DNA of 64,000 nt from Psychrobacter alimentarius (GCF_001606025.1 NZ_CP014945.1:1550001-1614000); one strand, 5' to 3'; shown: positions 26,173-36,070, counted from the stretch's first letter. The notes: generated by a model from the letters alone, not told the origin. Program-made: numbers and translations.

Positions 26173-26481
26173 ATGATTTATATTCATGAGCATTCAAACA
26201 GGACTGAGTGGTAATGGTCGGACAAAAAACTATTGCCACTCGTCAGTCGTGTACGAATACTATAAGGACGTTTATTAGGAAAACTGCTCACGCTAGGATT
26301 TGATCTGAATGTCGAGACACGGTTAAATACAGTGACTCTAGAGATTATTAAAACCTCTTAGATTGAAGGTGAGGCTCTAAATAACGAGCAAGTGCGTCCC
26401 TCAGTTGTGCAGTATTTAGGTATAGATAACGCCAGCATGTCAGCATACTTTTTAGACCACCATCGGATTTTTTATAAGTAA
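26173..26481 (+). pseudogene. Fic-family protein, N-terminal domain, with three in-frame stops (copy 2)
   Basis: One continuous frame begins ATG-ATT-TAT at 26173 and reads YIHEHSNRTEW, stop, WSDKKLLPLVSRVRIL, stop, GRLLGKLLTLGFDLNVETRL, then LNTVTLEIIKTS, stop, IEGEALNNEQVRPSVVQYLG. This is the N-terminal DUF4172-type domain of Fic AMP-transferases, where the stops stand in place of glutamine-like positions. The HPFxxGNGR catalytic Fic core is absent; the frame ends at 26481 after unrelated codons. Copy 1 at 20960 keeps CAA where this copy has the first TAA, showing that a C-to-T change made that stop. Confidence 0.8.
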
Positions 26482-26483
26482 TG

Positions 26484-26681
26484 CTAAGTTGACCGTAACT
26501 TATATTGCCTAATTAACCACTGAATCAAGGTAGCTAACGTTAATGCTGCTAATAGTGCACAGATAGCCAATAGATCAATACGGATAGGGGCGATCATATC
26601 CTCTGTTAATCGCTGGCTAATAAAGTAATAAGGTATAGACAGTAACCATATTCCTAAGGTAACCATTTGTAGTTTAGTCAT
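26484..26681 (-). CDS. Small two-segment membrane protein, unknown function
   Basis: This 65-residue protein has two hydrophobic stretches (MVTLGIWLLSIPYYFI and LLAICALLAALTLATLIQWL) separated by a short acidic loop and a basic end (RQYKLRST). I do not recognise a family. The frame is intact beside a decayed Fic gene, with its stop three bases from the relic's stop. It is probably a lineage-specific inner-membrane protein. No operon partner is evident. Confidence 0.5.
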   Translation of the reverse strand: MTKLQMVTLGIWLLSIPYYFISQRLTEDMIAPIRIDLLAICALLAALTLATLIQWLIRQYKLRST

Positions 26682-26837
26682 ATGCTTAAGCCTCTATTAA
26701 AGTTATGGTAGTGTATCAAAAAATACTCCGAGGGATGAAAAGAGTAGTAACAGCCAAAGGTTCAAGCCCTCACTAGCGAACCGAACCAGTGAAAGCATCT
26801 GATTGGTTCGCCTTAGATAGACCTAAAAAAATATAAC

Positions 26838-27725
26838 TTAGACTGGAGCCCTTTTGCCAGTTTGGATCAATAGAACGCCACCAAGAATCAATATTAAAGC
26901 TACGATCTCTAGACTGGTAATATCCTCTCCAATTATGATACCAATAATAACAGCAACGATTGGCGCAATATAAGTAGCACCAGCAGCCTTCACAGAACCT
27001 AATTTTTCAATAATAAAATAATAGATGAGATAAGCTGCACCTGTTCCTAATACGCCAAGTCCAAGTACTGTTCCCCACATTGCCTTCGTGTTTGTTGCTA
27101 TCTTAGTAATACCCTCAAAATCAATCAGTACTGACAGCGTTAAAACGGCTATACCCGTCTGCCAAGTTGCCAACGCAAGTGGTGGTAGTTTCAAAGGAGA
27201 TAGAAAACGACGTGCATATACAAATGATGCACCGACGCTCAGAGATCCTGCTAACATCCATAATACGCCTATGAGAGAAACACCCATCGCCCCTTGCCAA
27301 GGTCGGGCGCTTAATGCAATACCAGCAAACCCTAACAAAACGCCTAGAGCCATTTGCTTAGTTGGTCGCTCTTCAGGCAAGAATAACGCAGCACCTAAAA
27401 AAGTAAAAATGGGAATTGAACCGCTCAATAATCCTGCAATACTACTGGGTAATAGCGCAGTGCCTGCAACAAACCCATAGTAATAAAAAGAAGTTGCGAG
27501 CACTGACATCACTATAAAGTTTGGTATATGAGGCAGCTGTTTACGAGTAATGACCTTACTACGCCATGCGATTAGTGCTAATGGCAAGAAACCAAATAGT
27601 ACTCGTAAAAATACAGTTTGAGCGGGCGAAATTAAGTCTGTAGCCCATTTCATAAAAATGAAATTTGACCCCCAAATCACACCCAGTAAAATGAGCGCTG
27701 TATATACTCTAAACATAAAAGCCAC
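26838..27725 (-). CDS. EamA/RhaT-type (DMT superfamily) transporter
   Basis: This 295-residue protein has ten predicted membrane segments in two EamA repeats. IWGSNFIFMKWATDLISPAQ at the start, FLRVLFGFLPLALIAWRSK and the second-half GTGAAYLIYYFIIEKLGSVK plus YIAPIVAVIIGIIIGEDIT are typical of drug/metabolite exporters. The substrate (amino acid, metabolite or drug) cannot be predicted. It is divergent from a GcvA-type LysR gene at 28070 with 344 bases between, the standard layout of an exporter and its regulator. Confidence 0.93.
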   Translation of the reverse strand: MAFMFRVYTALILLGVIWGSNFIFMKWATDLISPAQTVFLRVLFGFLPLALIAWRSKVITRKQLPHIPNFIVMSVLATSFYYYGFVAGTALLPSSIAGLLSGSIPIFTFLGAALFLPEERPTKQMALGVLLGFAGIALSARPWQGAMGVSLIGVLWMLAGSLSVGASFVYARRFLSPLKLPPLALATWQTGIAVLTLSVLIDFEGITKIATNTKAMWGTVLGLGVLGTGAAYLIYYFIIEKLGSVKAAGATYIAPIVAVIIGIIIGEDITSLEIVALILILGGVLLIQTGKRAPV

Positions 27726-28069
27726 CTTAAAAACTCGAAAGCCATCTAAGTAGCTAGACGGCGATTTGCCTCGCTTGTGAGGTAGAACAAACTCCCATCA
27801 ATAGGTATCTACTTGATAAGCGTAGAGCCAATGAAATCTATGCTTTATATAACTTATAGATGAGAGTATGGCTTTATGACAGATTAAAGAAGTTTAAGAG
27901 CTGAAGTAGGCTCTTTGTTTGATCTACTGCTGTAAAAGGAATGAGTTTTTCTACAGTCACCCTCTACTTCATTAGCTATCATTTATTCATTATAGCCAGT
28001 GAATGTAAATAACTTGCATGATATTAAAAGGTGTTAGACTGTAGATAATCTATTGTTTGGAAGGGTGTT
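27726..28069. other. Divergent promoter region between DMT transporter and LysR gene
   Basis: The region contains no gene and should hold both promoters and the LysR binding site. I could not choose one site with confidence. Confidence 0.4.
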
Positions 28070-28942
28070 ATGCCAAACCATCGTTCTCTGCCGCCGCTAA
28101 ATGCCTTACGTGCATTTGAAGCTGCTGGTCGCAAGCTAAGTTTCCGTGCAGCCGCTGATGAGCTTTTTGTGACCCAAGGGGCAGTTGCTCAGCAAGTTCG
28201 CATATTAGAAGAATATATTGGGTTTTCTTTATTTCAGAGGCTACCCAGAGGCGTTTCACTTACCAGTAAAGGAAGCGTATATTTTGCAGAAATCACACAG
28301 GCTTTTGACACTATAAATAAGGCAACAGTACAACTACTTAAGGAGCCTGAAACTGTTACTATTAGCGTGACACCTGCTTTTGCAACTAAAATCTTGTTGC
28401 CTCAACTATCTGCCTTAACGGCCGCAGTGCCTGATATTGATTTGCGCACGGTAGCGACCGAATCCATTGCAGACTTTGATCGTGATCAAGTAGATATTGC
28501 TGTGCGTCTCACTGATCCACCATTCCCTACATCGTTTGAGACGCGGCTACTGTTTAAACAAAAACTTGTACCAGTTGCCAGCCCTCATCTTATCGGTGAC
28601 AGAACACTTCCTATATCACTTAAGTACTTGCGTGATATGCCATTGCTGCACGACTCGCACAATCATTGGCCACGCTTCTTTGGGATTACAGGTAAATTAC
28701 CGGGTGCAGTATTTAATCAAACTGCACTCGCTTTAGATGCTGCTTTGGCTGGTCAGGGAGTTGCGATTGCCTGTCAGGCTTTTGTACAAGCGGACTTATC
28801 GGCGGGTCGCTTGATTCAAGTGAGTGAGTCGGATCTAATCGTAGAACCAAATTATTATCTTGTCCGAAAACGAGTGACTGCATCGAGAAAGAATGTGGAT
28901 GCAGTATGGAATTGGTGTATTGAAAACTTAGTAACTATTTAA
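28070..28942 (+). CDS. LysR family transcriptional regulator, GcvA-like
   Basis: The protein has 290 residues. The helix-turn-helix in residues 5-65 starts PPLNALRAFEAAGRKLSFRA and continues ELFVTQGAVAQQVRILEEYI, the GcvA/AmpR pattern. The co-inducer domain follows (PAFATKILLPQLSAL, DIAVRLTDPPFPTSFETRLL). It is divergent from the EamA-type exporter, which it probably controls. Length is normal. Confidence 0.92.
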   Translation: MPNHRSLPPLNALRAFEAAGRKLSFRAAADELFVTQGAVAQQVRILEEYIGFSLFQRLPRGVSLTSKGSVYFAEITQAFDTINKATVQLLKEPETVTISVTPAFATKILLPQLSALTAAVPDIDLRTVATESIADFDRDQVDIAVRLTDPPFPTSFETRLLFKQKLVPVASPHLIGDRTLPISLKYLRDMPLLHDSHNHWPRFFGITGKLPGAVFNQTALALDAALAGQGVAIACQAFVQADLSAGRLIQVSESDLIVEPNYYLVRKRVTASRKNVDAVWNWCIENLVTI

Positions 28943-29313
28943 ATTCCTTAGCCCTACTTAAAACTAAAATTACTATGAGCTATGCTTACTATCCTATAGG
29001 AACCAACTTGGGATATTTCAATCAAACAGCTTAATGATAATTAACCATGCTACCGACTTCGCAGCCATTAGAGTTATATTTAACATTAGTAGTTTGATGC
29101 TTGTATAGGGAACGATCTATATTGAATCAGTTCAGCAATTACTAGCTCATTAAATTGGTTCAGTAAGATATAGAGCCATTGAGCTATCAATGTCGGTATT
29201 TGCAGGTTTGACAGCATAGATCAAAAAGCGCTATACACATATTAAAGGTTAGTTGGCTAGCATTGATAATAGGTATATGTGGTTGGACTGAGTTGTTGTT
29301 CTAAACGTTTCTG
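28943..29313. other. Intergenic region, no gene seen
   Basis: About 370 bases between two convergent LysR genes. I see no recognisable gene or repeat and no clear terminator. Confidence 0.4.
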
Positions 29314-30273
29314 CTAACTTTTTTCGTTAAGCTCTGAATTAAGCACACTAATAATTAATTGCCTCAGCCAATTATGCGCGGCATCGCCCTCACGGCGTTG
29401 ATGCCATAGCAATTTAAAATCGAATGATTCAATTGGAAAAGGCGGTTCGAATATTTGAACCTGTGAGTTGCTATCAGTCATATCGAAGCTACGCCGCGCC
29501 GCTGTCAAGATCAGGTCAGTACCGGCCACTAATTGATTGGCAATTCCCCAGTGCGGCAGAGTCATTACAACATGACGACTTAATCCTGTGCCACTAAGTG
29601 CACGTTCAATTTCATTGTTGGCACCTGACTGCATGGCTACGAGGATATGCGGTCGAGCCAACCAACTACTCTTGTCGAGAGTACCACTATTTGGCAAAGT
29701 GTTTTTGTCTGCTAAACAAGCAAAAGACTCAACAAACAGGGTGTACATACGAAGCGCTTCTGGCACTTTATCTGGAAAGACACCGAAAGCCATGTCAGTT
29801 TCACCATCGAACACATCCGCCATCATCGCTTCTCGACTTCCTTGACTCACCTCAAGCTCAATACCAGGCGCAAGCATTCTTAATGAGCGCACCAAACTCG
29901 GCATAAATACACGCGCGCCATAGTCAGACATAGCCAGACGAAATACTCGCTTCGCACTGAGAGGATTGAATTCTGGGGTATCAATCAACGCACCAAGCTG
30001 CTCTAAGACATCAGTCAAGGGCAGAATTAACTCGCTCGCTCGCGAAGTCAGTTCCAACTTTCCCGAACGTCGAACCAATAGAGGATCATCAAATATGGTA
30101 CGTAAATGAGCCAGCGCATGGCTAACTGCCGGCTGACTTTTATGTAACCGGAGAGCAGCTCGTGATACGTGCTTTTCAATTAATAATGCGTGCAACGTCA
30201 CGAGCAAATTAAGGTCGATACGTCTTAAGTTATTCATATGACGAATAGTGAAGTAAAAAAACAATAATTTCAA
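29314..30273 (-). CDS. LysR family transcriptional regulator
   Basis: The 319-codon frame has its LysR helix-turn-helix starting at the second methionine, MNNLRRIDLNLLVTLHALL (30237), so the true protein is probably 307 residues. The recognition region is ALRLHKSQPAVSHALAHLRT and the effector domain begins near RVFRLAMSDYGARVF. This is the NodD/LinR/PcpR subgroup pattern. It is divergent from the YdcZ-type transporter at 30333, with the start regions only 60-100 bases apart, so it very likely regulates that transporter. Confidence 0.92.
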   Translation of the reverse strand: MKLLFFYFTIRHMNNLRRIDLNLLVTLHALLIEKHVSRAALRLHKSQPAVSHALAHLRTIFDDPLLVRRSGKLELTSRASELILPLTDVLEQLGALIDTPEFNPLSAKRVFRLAMSDYGARVFMPSLVRSLRMLAPGIELEVSQGSREAMMADVFDGETDMAFGVFPDKVPEALRMYTLFVESFACLADKNTLPNSGTLDKSSWLARPHILVAMQSGANNEIERALSGTGLSRHVVMTLPHWGIANQLVAGTDLILTAARRSFDMTDSNSQVQIFEPPFPIESFDFKLLWHQRREGDAAHNWLRQLIISVLNSELNEKS

Positions 30274-30332
30274 TTCAAATTTTTAATATGAAATAATTAT
30301 TCCAGAAAATTAAATACATCTGGAGCAAACTT

Positions 30333-30902
30333 ATGAATTTCCCACTGACTGGCATCTTTTTTGCCATTATCGCCCTAGTTGCCGGCGCTTTAGTCCCTCT
30401 CCAAGCTGCAAGTAATGCTGAGCTAGGCCGTGCTCTTGGACATCCTCTTTGGGCGACAGTAGTGTCGCTATTAGTGAGTGTGCTTATAGCAATACCTGTC
30501 ATTCTCGCTATGCGTGTCCCTGCGCCAATATTGAATCAAATGGGACAATTACCGATGTGGGTGTGGCTTGGTGGTATAGCTGGCGTCATTTATATTACAT
30601 CCGCATTAATTTTAGTTCCTCGTTTAGGAGCAACTCGCTTTATCGTGTGCGTGATAGCGGGGCAAATGCTTATTTCATTAATATTAGATCAATACGGTTT
30701 TATGAATTTACCAATGAAAGAAATAAATGCTGGCCGTTTAGTAGGTGTTACTTTCGTTCTACTAGGCATGATTATGGTGCTGTGGCTCACTCCTTCATCT
30801 CCCAATCTAGGCGATGTTAAAGCAAGCATGACTGGCAATTTGAATGACATAGAAAGTACGCCGACAAGCAATGCTAAGCCTGTGTCTCATTTTGAAAGTT
30901 AG
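30333..30902 (+). CDS. DMT family transporter, YdcZ/DUF606 type
   Basis: This 189-residue membrane protein has five hydrophobic segments, half the size of EamA exporters. FAIIALVAGALVPLQAASNA and ELGRALGHPLWATVVSLLVS at the N-terminus and LVPRLGATRFIVCVIAGQML in the middle are conserved in the DUF606/YdcZ family, which works as homo- or heterodimers. The C-terminal 35 residues are polar and variable. The substrate is unknown. It is divergent from a LysR gene. Confidence 0.9.
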   Translation: MNFPLTGIFFAIIALVAGALVPLQAASNAELGRALGHPLWATVVSLLVSVLIAIPVILAMRVPAPILNQMGQLPMWVWLGGIAGVIYITSALILVPRLGATRFIVCVIAGQMLISLILDQYGFMNLPMKEINAGRLVGVTFVLLGMIMVLWLTPSSPNLGDVKASMTGNLNDIESTPTSNAKPVSHFES

Positions 30903-31698
30903 TGATGCCTGTTTCAATGCGTAAGCAATAGGGATTAAGTGCTATTTAGTGATCTTATCGAGCTTGTTTTTGAAATTTGAAAAAAGCTATTAGCCAGTTA
31001 GTAAGTGTGTAGAAGGATTTGGATTGTAGTTTAGATTGAGGTAGGACCACCTATATTCTAAATGTATAGCAATGTAGGTGGCAAAAAACTCACGTAAGAG
31101 ATAGTAGGTCTATAGCGACTTCAATATATAAAATACTCATATCTAAATCGTGGATTAAATAGCCCGTAAATAAATATCATTGTGAAAAAAACCACGTGAT
31201 TATAGTAAAAAACTTTATGAATCCATTACCACACAGTCCGAAAATAAGATTTATGTAATGTATGGTTTTGAACACTTTAAAGGAACTTATCAGCTTTTAA
31301 AAGCAGAGGATCCACGTTGGCAAATTATGTCGGTTAAATGGATGCGTACGATTGATGGACCACAAGAGTATCAAGGAAATTTAAGTCTTTGAATGAAATA
31401 TAAGACTGACAACAAAATACCAAGACAATGTAAATATTAGTCATAAAACTTACAGTTTAATGGCTATGTAGCGAGCCAAGTAATCTAAAAGAAGTCAATG
31501 CACGTAAAGACACATTATTTGGTTATCTACGGTCATCAATTGAAAATTTGGTAATCTATTTATTTTTGTCTACTATACTTTGTAAGCCCGGCTGAGACCA
31601 TCCGGAAGCTGATTTTTAGCCACTGAGAGACCAACGTAATTAGCGGCTATCTTTTCGACCGTTTTAACTTTAAAATCGGTCTTATATATAGCGATTTT
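30903..31698. other. Gene-poor region with one short orphan frame
   Basis: About 800 bases. A frame open from 31186 to TGA 31392 (ATG at 31258) reads KIYVMYGFEHFKGTYQLLKA, EDPRWQIMSVKWMRTIDGPQ and EYQGNLSL. The composition is protein-like but there is no clear start site, and I recognise no family; it is probably a gene remnant. Nothing else is identified. Confidence 0.4.
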
Positions 31699-33156
31699 CT
31701 ATTCACATTGTTTAGGTTCGATAATATAAAGCCTATTGGTATCTTCGATTGTTTTATTAATATCTAAATATTTTTGTTCTATATTTTCATCTTCATCAGT
31801 GATGCCAAAATCATCATCATTTAAGAGTCCAATAGACCCATCCTCTCTCAACCAAATGCCTTCAAGCTTATCATGCGGATAATCAATCTCTGACATTACA
31901 TCGACGGCTAACTGCTTTTTCACAGGTAGAATTGCAAGCTCAAATAAACGCTCCCATCCCAAATTTTTTGAGGCAACAATCTGTTCAAGGGTTTTGCCAT
32001 CAATAAGTAATCCCAAATCCTCATCCTGTACTAAGTCGAATTCGCGGTAAGGGTTATCGGTTATGCTGGAATCACCATTAGCTTTTACAATGCTCTCAAT
32101 ATCAGTAGCCTGTGAGACATCTATTTTGTAAATATGTTTTTGAGGATGTCCAGTCTGTAATGGGAATTTCCTGTCATGTTCAATCACATAAAACTCATGA
32201 TGATTTATGGCGACAATACCGGATGTAAATTGCTGTGCATTGTTTAATCGATATAAGTATTGAGAAATCTGTCCTGTTTTGAGGTTAATGGTCACTATTC
32301 GGGTGAGATCACATGATGCACCAGACCCTGAAGGGTTATTCAAAGAGGCTTCAATTATGGCAACCAAAGTTGTTTGATCTGGAGTAATGGTCAAAGACTC
32401 CATACCTTTATTTGCATTACGTTTGCACAGCTCATAGGGTAGTAGAAGGATTTTACCGTTCACGATGACATTATTACGCTTATCATTATTAAAAGGGTTG
32501 ATTCGCTCAATCTCTACACCTTCAGCATTAAAATGCACAATGTGCGGACCATATTCATCACTAACCCAAAAGCTACCATCCATCAAAGCGACTAAGCCTT
32601 CAGGGTCAAGGCCCCATACATCTGTTTTAATTGGATTGATTACTACATCAAATGGTCGTGTAGAATCACAAGTTATTAGTTGACCATTGATATCATAGGG
32701 CACTTCATTTGTGCCCCCTAATGCCTTGGGATTTGGCAGTCCACTTATTGGGTTTTTCGAGGTATCTTTTAGTAGGATTTCTTTTATTTTGATAATAGTG
32801 CCATCACTTTGGATCTCAAAAAGCCCAATACGGGGTGTGTAATCTGCTATTAAAAATTTCTTACCTGCACCTTCTGAGCCTTCAAAGTCCGCATTAGGGC
32901 CTCTATCAGTTAGAGCGTAAAACTGATTGGGATTAGTAGGATGGGATGCTAAATCCGATCCAAACCCTCCATTACGCACTTCAACAACTTTGTCAGAGTT
33001 GTTTGTACTACCTTGTAAGCTCAGTATGGTCTTATGAGGTAGTGCGCCCCCTTGAATTATCTTTTTGGGTGGCATCATAGAATTGTTTTCATGCTTGTTG
33101 CTCATATTAAGAAACTCACTGTTGGTATGTGTGATTATATTCAATGTTGATGACAC
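31699..33156 (-). CDS. Esterase-like activity of phytase family protein
   Basis: This 485-residue protein resembles the PF13449 'phytase-like' domain, a beta-propeller. VVEVRNGGFGSDLASHP is followed by FYALTDRGPNADF, GLDPEGLVALMDGSFWVSDE and GMESLTITPD, all typical, and the C-terminal part has EGIWLREDGSIGLLNDDDFG. No clear secretion signal precedes it; the start at 33156 may be upstream of the true one (internal methionines at codons 18 and 26-27). Function in the family is poorly defined (phosphoesterase or calcium-binding propeller). It is a monocistronic gene. Confidence 0.88.
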   Translation of the reverse strand: MSSTLNIITHTNSEFLNMSNKHENNSMMPPKKIIQGGALPHKTILSLQGSTNNSDKVVEVRNGGFGSDLASHPTNPNQFYALTDRGPNADFEGSEGAGKKFLIADYTPRIGLFEIQSDGTIIKIKEILLKDTSKNPISGLPNPKALGGTNEVPYDINGQLITCDSTRPFDVVINPIKTDVWGLDPEGLVALMDGSFWVSDEYGPHIVHFNAEGVEIERINPFNNDKRNNVIVNGKILLLPYELCKRNANKGMESLTITPDQTTLVAIIEASLNNPSGSGASCDLTRIVTINLKTGQISQYLYRLNNAQQFTSGIVAINHHEFYVIEHDRKFPLQTGHPQKHIYKIDVSQATDIESIVKANGDSSITDNPYREFDLVQDEDLGLLIDGKTLEQIVASKNLGWERLFELAILPVKKQLAVDVMSEIDYPHDKLEGIWLREDGSIGLLNDDDFGITDEDENIEQKYLDINKTIEDTNRLYIIEPKQCE

Positions 33157-33242
33157 GCCCTATATATAAAACAAGTAACCTCTATAGCGCGAATAATAAG
33201 AACCTCTTATTAGCTTTTCGATTCCATTCATCTTATATACAT

Positions 33243-33285
33243 CAAAAATAGGCTTATTACTTAACAGTAGTAAGCCTGTTTTTGA
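33243..33285 (-). terminator. Terminator overlapping the end of the LysR gene
   Basis: CAAAAATAGGCTTATTACT pairs with AGTAGTAAGCCTGTTTTTG with two or three imperfect pairs. The hairpin takes in the stop codon of the gene at 33261 and ends in a T run on the minus strand. Confidence 0.7.
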
Positions 33286-34166
33286 TGTAATGATTCTCGC
33301 AAATGGGCAACGAGCAGTTTTAATTTTTGATCTGGTTGCTTTGCCTTAGGGTAAACAGCGTACATCCCCATTCTTTTTCGGGTAAAACGTTGCAAAATCT
33401 GCGTAAGCGTATTTTGCTGAAGCTCATTATAAACAAGTGCTTGTGGTAAAAATGCAATGCCTAAATCGCTAAGAGTGGCTTGTTTAATGGCACTAAGATG
33501 ATTGCTATGAAACCGACCATGTACAGGGAGTAGTTGTTCTGTGCCGTCTATATATAGTGGCCATATGTCGTTAGAAGTGTTATCAAACTTATAGATCAAG
33601 CACTCATGGTTTTGTAATTGTTCAGGCGTTTGAGGAGTGCCATGCTGCTTTAAGTAGTTTGATGTCGCACATATGACCCATTGGCTATCTATAAGGCGTC
33701 TTGCAATGAGTGATGAGTCTTCAAGTTCGGCAGTTCTTATCGCAAGATCATAGCCTTCTTCAATTAAATCAACGATTCGATTGGTAATTTGTAATTCTAC
33801 CGATATTTCAGGATGGATTTTACAAAATTCGGCAATTGACGCGCTCAATATCAAATTAGCGGACACCACAGGCACAGTAATACGTATATGGCCTTTCATA
33901 TTATCACCATAACCGTTTACCGCGTTTTCTGCTTCTTGAAAGGCAAATTTAGCTATTTTAGCTTTGTTATACAGTGTTCTTCCGGCATCGGTTAGGCTGA
34001 GCTTTCGAGTGGTTCTGTACAAAAGCTGTGCATTTAAGTTTTCCTCCAGCCGTGCAATACGTTTGCTGACCACAGAATTGGTTAGTGCCAGTTTTTCAGC
34101 AACCTTAGAAAATGAGCCTTCATCAACGACCAGAACGAATAGAATTATATCGTCAGCTTTAGCCAT
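33261..34166 (-). CDS. LysR family transcriptional regulator next to lactate genes
   Basis: The protein has 301 residues. The N-terminal helix-turn-helix reads VDEGSFSKVAEKLALTNSVV and SKRIARLEENLNAQLLYRTT, the CrgA/DsdC-like subgroup pattern. The effector domain begins near GHIRITVPVVSANLILSASI and contains GYDLAIRTAELEDSSLIARR. It is divergent from lldP with 191 bases between. Lactate operons in related bacteria are usually controlled by the GntR protein LldR, which is absent here, so this LysR protein is the likely lactate regulator (inference). Confidence 0.92.
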   Translation of the reverse strand: MAKADDIILFVLVVDEGSFSKVAEKLALTNSVVSKRIARLEENLNAQLLYRTTRKLSLTDAGRTLYNKAKIAKFAFQEAENAVNGYGDNMKGHIRITVPVVSANLILSASIAEFCKIHPEISVELQITNRIVDLIEEGYDLAIRTAELEDSSLIARRLIDSQWVICATSNYLKQHGTPQTPEQLQNHECLIYKFDNTSNDIWPLYIDGTEQLLPVHGRFHSNHLSAIKQATLSDLGIAFLPQALVYNELQQNTLTQILQRFTRKRMGMYAVYPKAKQPDQKLKLLVAHLRESLHQKQAYYC

Positions 34167-34357
34167 ATCTGTTCTCTAACTGGTGTAATGTGTTTCATAT
34201 TATAGCAAAAAAGGAAAATAACATTGTCTTTTGATGCCATTTATCTCTTCATTAGCAAAGAGTAGAGTGTGTTAGTCCTATATTAAGTGCGATTGAATCA
34301 TAACGATAAGCGCTTAAGGAATTTTGTACAAGGAAGCACACACAATACAAAGGAGTT

Positions 34358-36070
34358 GTGATTTTGAATCAAACAATATATGGGCTGCTGGCATTATTAC
34401 CCATTGTACTGAGCGGTATCCTGCTTATTGGCTTGCAATGGTCAGCAAAAAAAACTATGCCGATTGTTCTGGCTGTAACCGCTGCTATTGCTCTTTTTAT
34501 CTGGGATATGACATTCAACCGCGTGTTCTCCTCTATTCTTGAGGGGAGCGTGATAACCGTATCGGTATTATGGATCGTCTTTGGTGCTATTTTTTTACTG
34601 AATACGCTAAAACATACAGGCGCTATCGCCGTAATTCGTGCTGGGTTCATAAACGTATCGCCTGATCGGCGCGTGCAGGCGATTATTATTGCATGGTGTT
34701 TTGGTACTTTTCTTGAAGGTGCATCTGGCTTTGGGACACCAGCCGCGATTGCCGCACCTTTGATGATGGCTATTGGCTTTCCGGCACTGGGTGCTGTTTT
34801 AATGGGTATGATGATACAAAGTACGCCCGTATCGTTTGGTGCGGTCGGTACCCCTATCGTCATTGGTGTCAATAAAGGGTTGGATACAACTGCCATTAGT
34901 GTGCAACTGGCACAACAAGGCTTGGCGTGGGAGGATTTTCTACAATTAATCACCAGCCAAGTTGCTATGATTCATGGTGTGATTGGGACATTTATGCCCC
35001 TGCTTATGGTGATGATGCTCACGCGCTTTTTTGGCAAAAACAAAAGCTGGAAAGAAGGTCTTGCGATTTGGCCATTTGCCATATTTGCGGGTTTGGCCTT
35101 TACGATTCCTTATACATTAACTGGTGTTTTTTTAGGACCCGAATTTCCAGCCCTAATCGGTGGGTTGGTCAGTATCGCGATTGTGATTAACGCGGCGAAA
35201 AGAGGGTTTTTGGTACCAAAAACAACATGGGACTTTGAACCGCAAAAAAACTGGCCAAGCGAGTGGATGGGTAAATTGGTCATCAGTAAGGAAGATATTG
35301 CTGTCCCGTTGGAAAATAAAACAATGTCCGCTGTTATGGCATGGTTTCCTTATTTGCTGGTGGCGCTGCTGCTGGTTTGTTCAAGAGTGTTTGTTGAGTT
35401 TAAAACCTTACTCACCAGTGCGACGTTAGACTTTACCTCTATTTTAGGTGAGTCTGATATAAGTGCCAGCTTTAGCCCCTTATACTTGCCTGGTGGATTA
35501 TTATTGATCAGTGCATTGGTTGCTGCTTTTGCGCAAACCAACAAGCCAACCAAAGCCTTGAGCGATGCTTTTGGGGAATCCAGTAAAACTGTCTTGAGTG
35601 CAGGGTTTGTGCTAATTTTTACCATTCCTATGGTCAGAATCTTTATCAACTCTGGCGTCAATCTAACAGATGTAGCCAGTATGCCAGTCGCTAGTGCTGA
35701 GCTGTTTGCGGGTACGTTTGGCAATGCTTTTCCCTTAGTAAGTGCAACCATTGGTGCCTTAGGTGCCTTTATCGCAGGCTCTAATACCGTATCTAATATG
35801 ATGTTCAGTCAGTTCCAATATGAAGCTGCCATGAGCTTACATATTTCACCTTCTCTAATTATCGCAGCTCAAGCGGTTGGTGCAGCCGCCGGTAATATGA
35901 TTGCTATACATAATGTAGTGGCTGCATCAGCAACGGTGGGTTTACTTGGTATGGAGGGCGCCACACTTAGGCGTACTATTTTACCCACTCTATATTATGT
36001 GTTGTTTTGTGGAATAATCGTCATGGCCGCCATTTATATTTTTGGTTTTAAAGGGCCTTTGGCCTCATGA
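34358..36070 (+). CDS. lldP: L-lactate permease
   Basis: This 570-residue LctP-family proton symporter for lactate (and glycolate) has about 13 membrane segments. The signature FLEGASGFGTPAAIAAPLMM and the later GSNTVSNMMFSQFQYEAA are present. The GTG at 34358 lies only two bases after AGGAG (34351-34355), so a TTG at 34364, eight bases after, is an equally plausible start. It overlaps dld by four bases, showing translational coupling, and opens the operon lldP-dld-lldD. Confidence 0.95.
   Translation: MILNQTIYGLLALLPIVLSGILLIGLQWSAKKTMPIVLAVTAAIALFIWDMTFNRVFSSILEGSVITVSVLWIVFGAIFLLNTLKHTGAIAVIRAGFINVSPDRRVQAIIIAWCFGTFLEGASGFGTPAAIAAPLMMAIGFPALGAVLMGMMIQSTPVSFGAVGTPIVIGVNKGLDTTAISVQLAQQGLAWEDFLQLITSQVAMIHGVIGTFMPLLMVMMLTRFFGKNKSWKEGLAIWPFAIFAGLAFTIPYTLTGVFLGPEFPALIGGLVSIAIVINAAKRGFLVPKTTWDFEPQKNWPSEWMGKLVISKEDIAVPLENKTMSAVMAWFPYLLVALLLVCSRVFVEFKTLLTSATLDFTSILGESDISASFSPLYLPGGLLLISALVAAFAQTNKPTKALSDAFGESSKTVLSAGFVLIFTIPMVRIFINSGVNLTDVASMPVASAELFAGTFGNAFPLVSATIGALGAFIAGSNTVSNMMFSQFQYEAAMSLHISPSLIIAAQAVGAAAGNMIAIHNVVAASATVGLLGMEGATLRRTILPTLYYVLFCGIIVMAAIYIFGFKGPLAS

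Noticed and set aside
34369..34953. A 194-codon antisense frame inside lldP
   Set aside because: It mirrors a strongly conserved permease sequence; no independent evidence for a gene.
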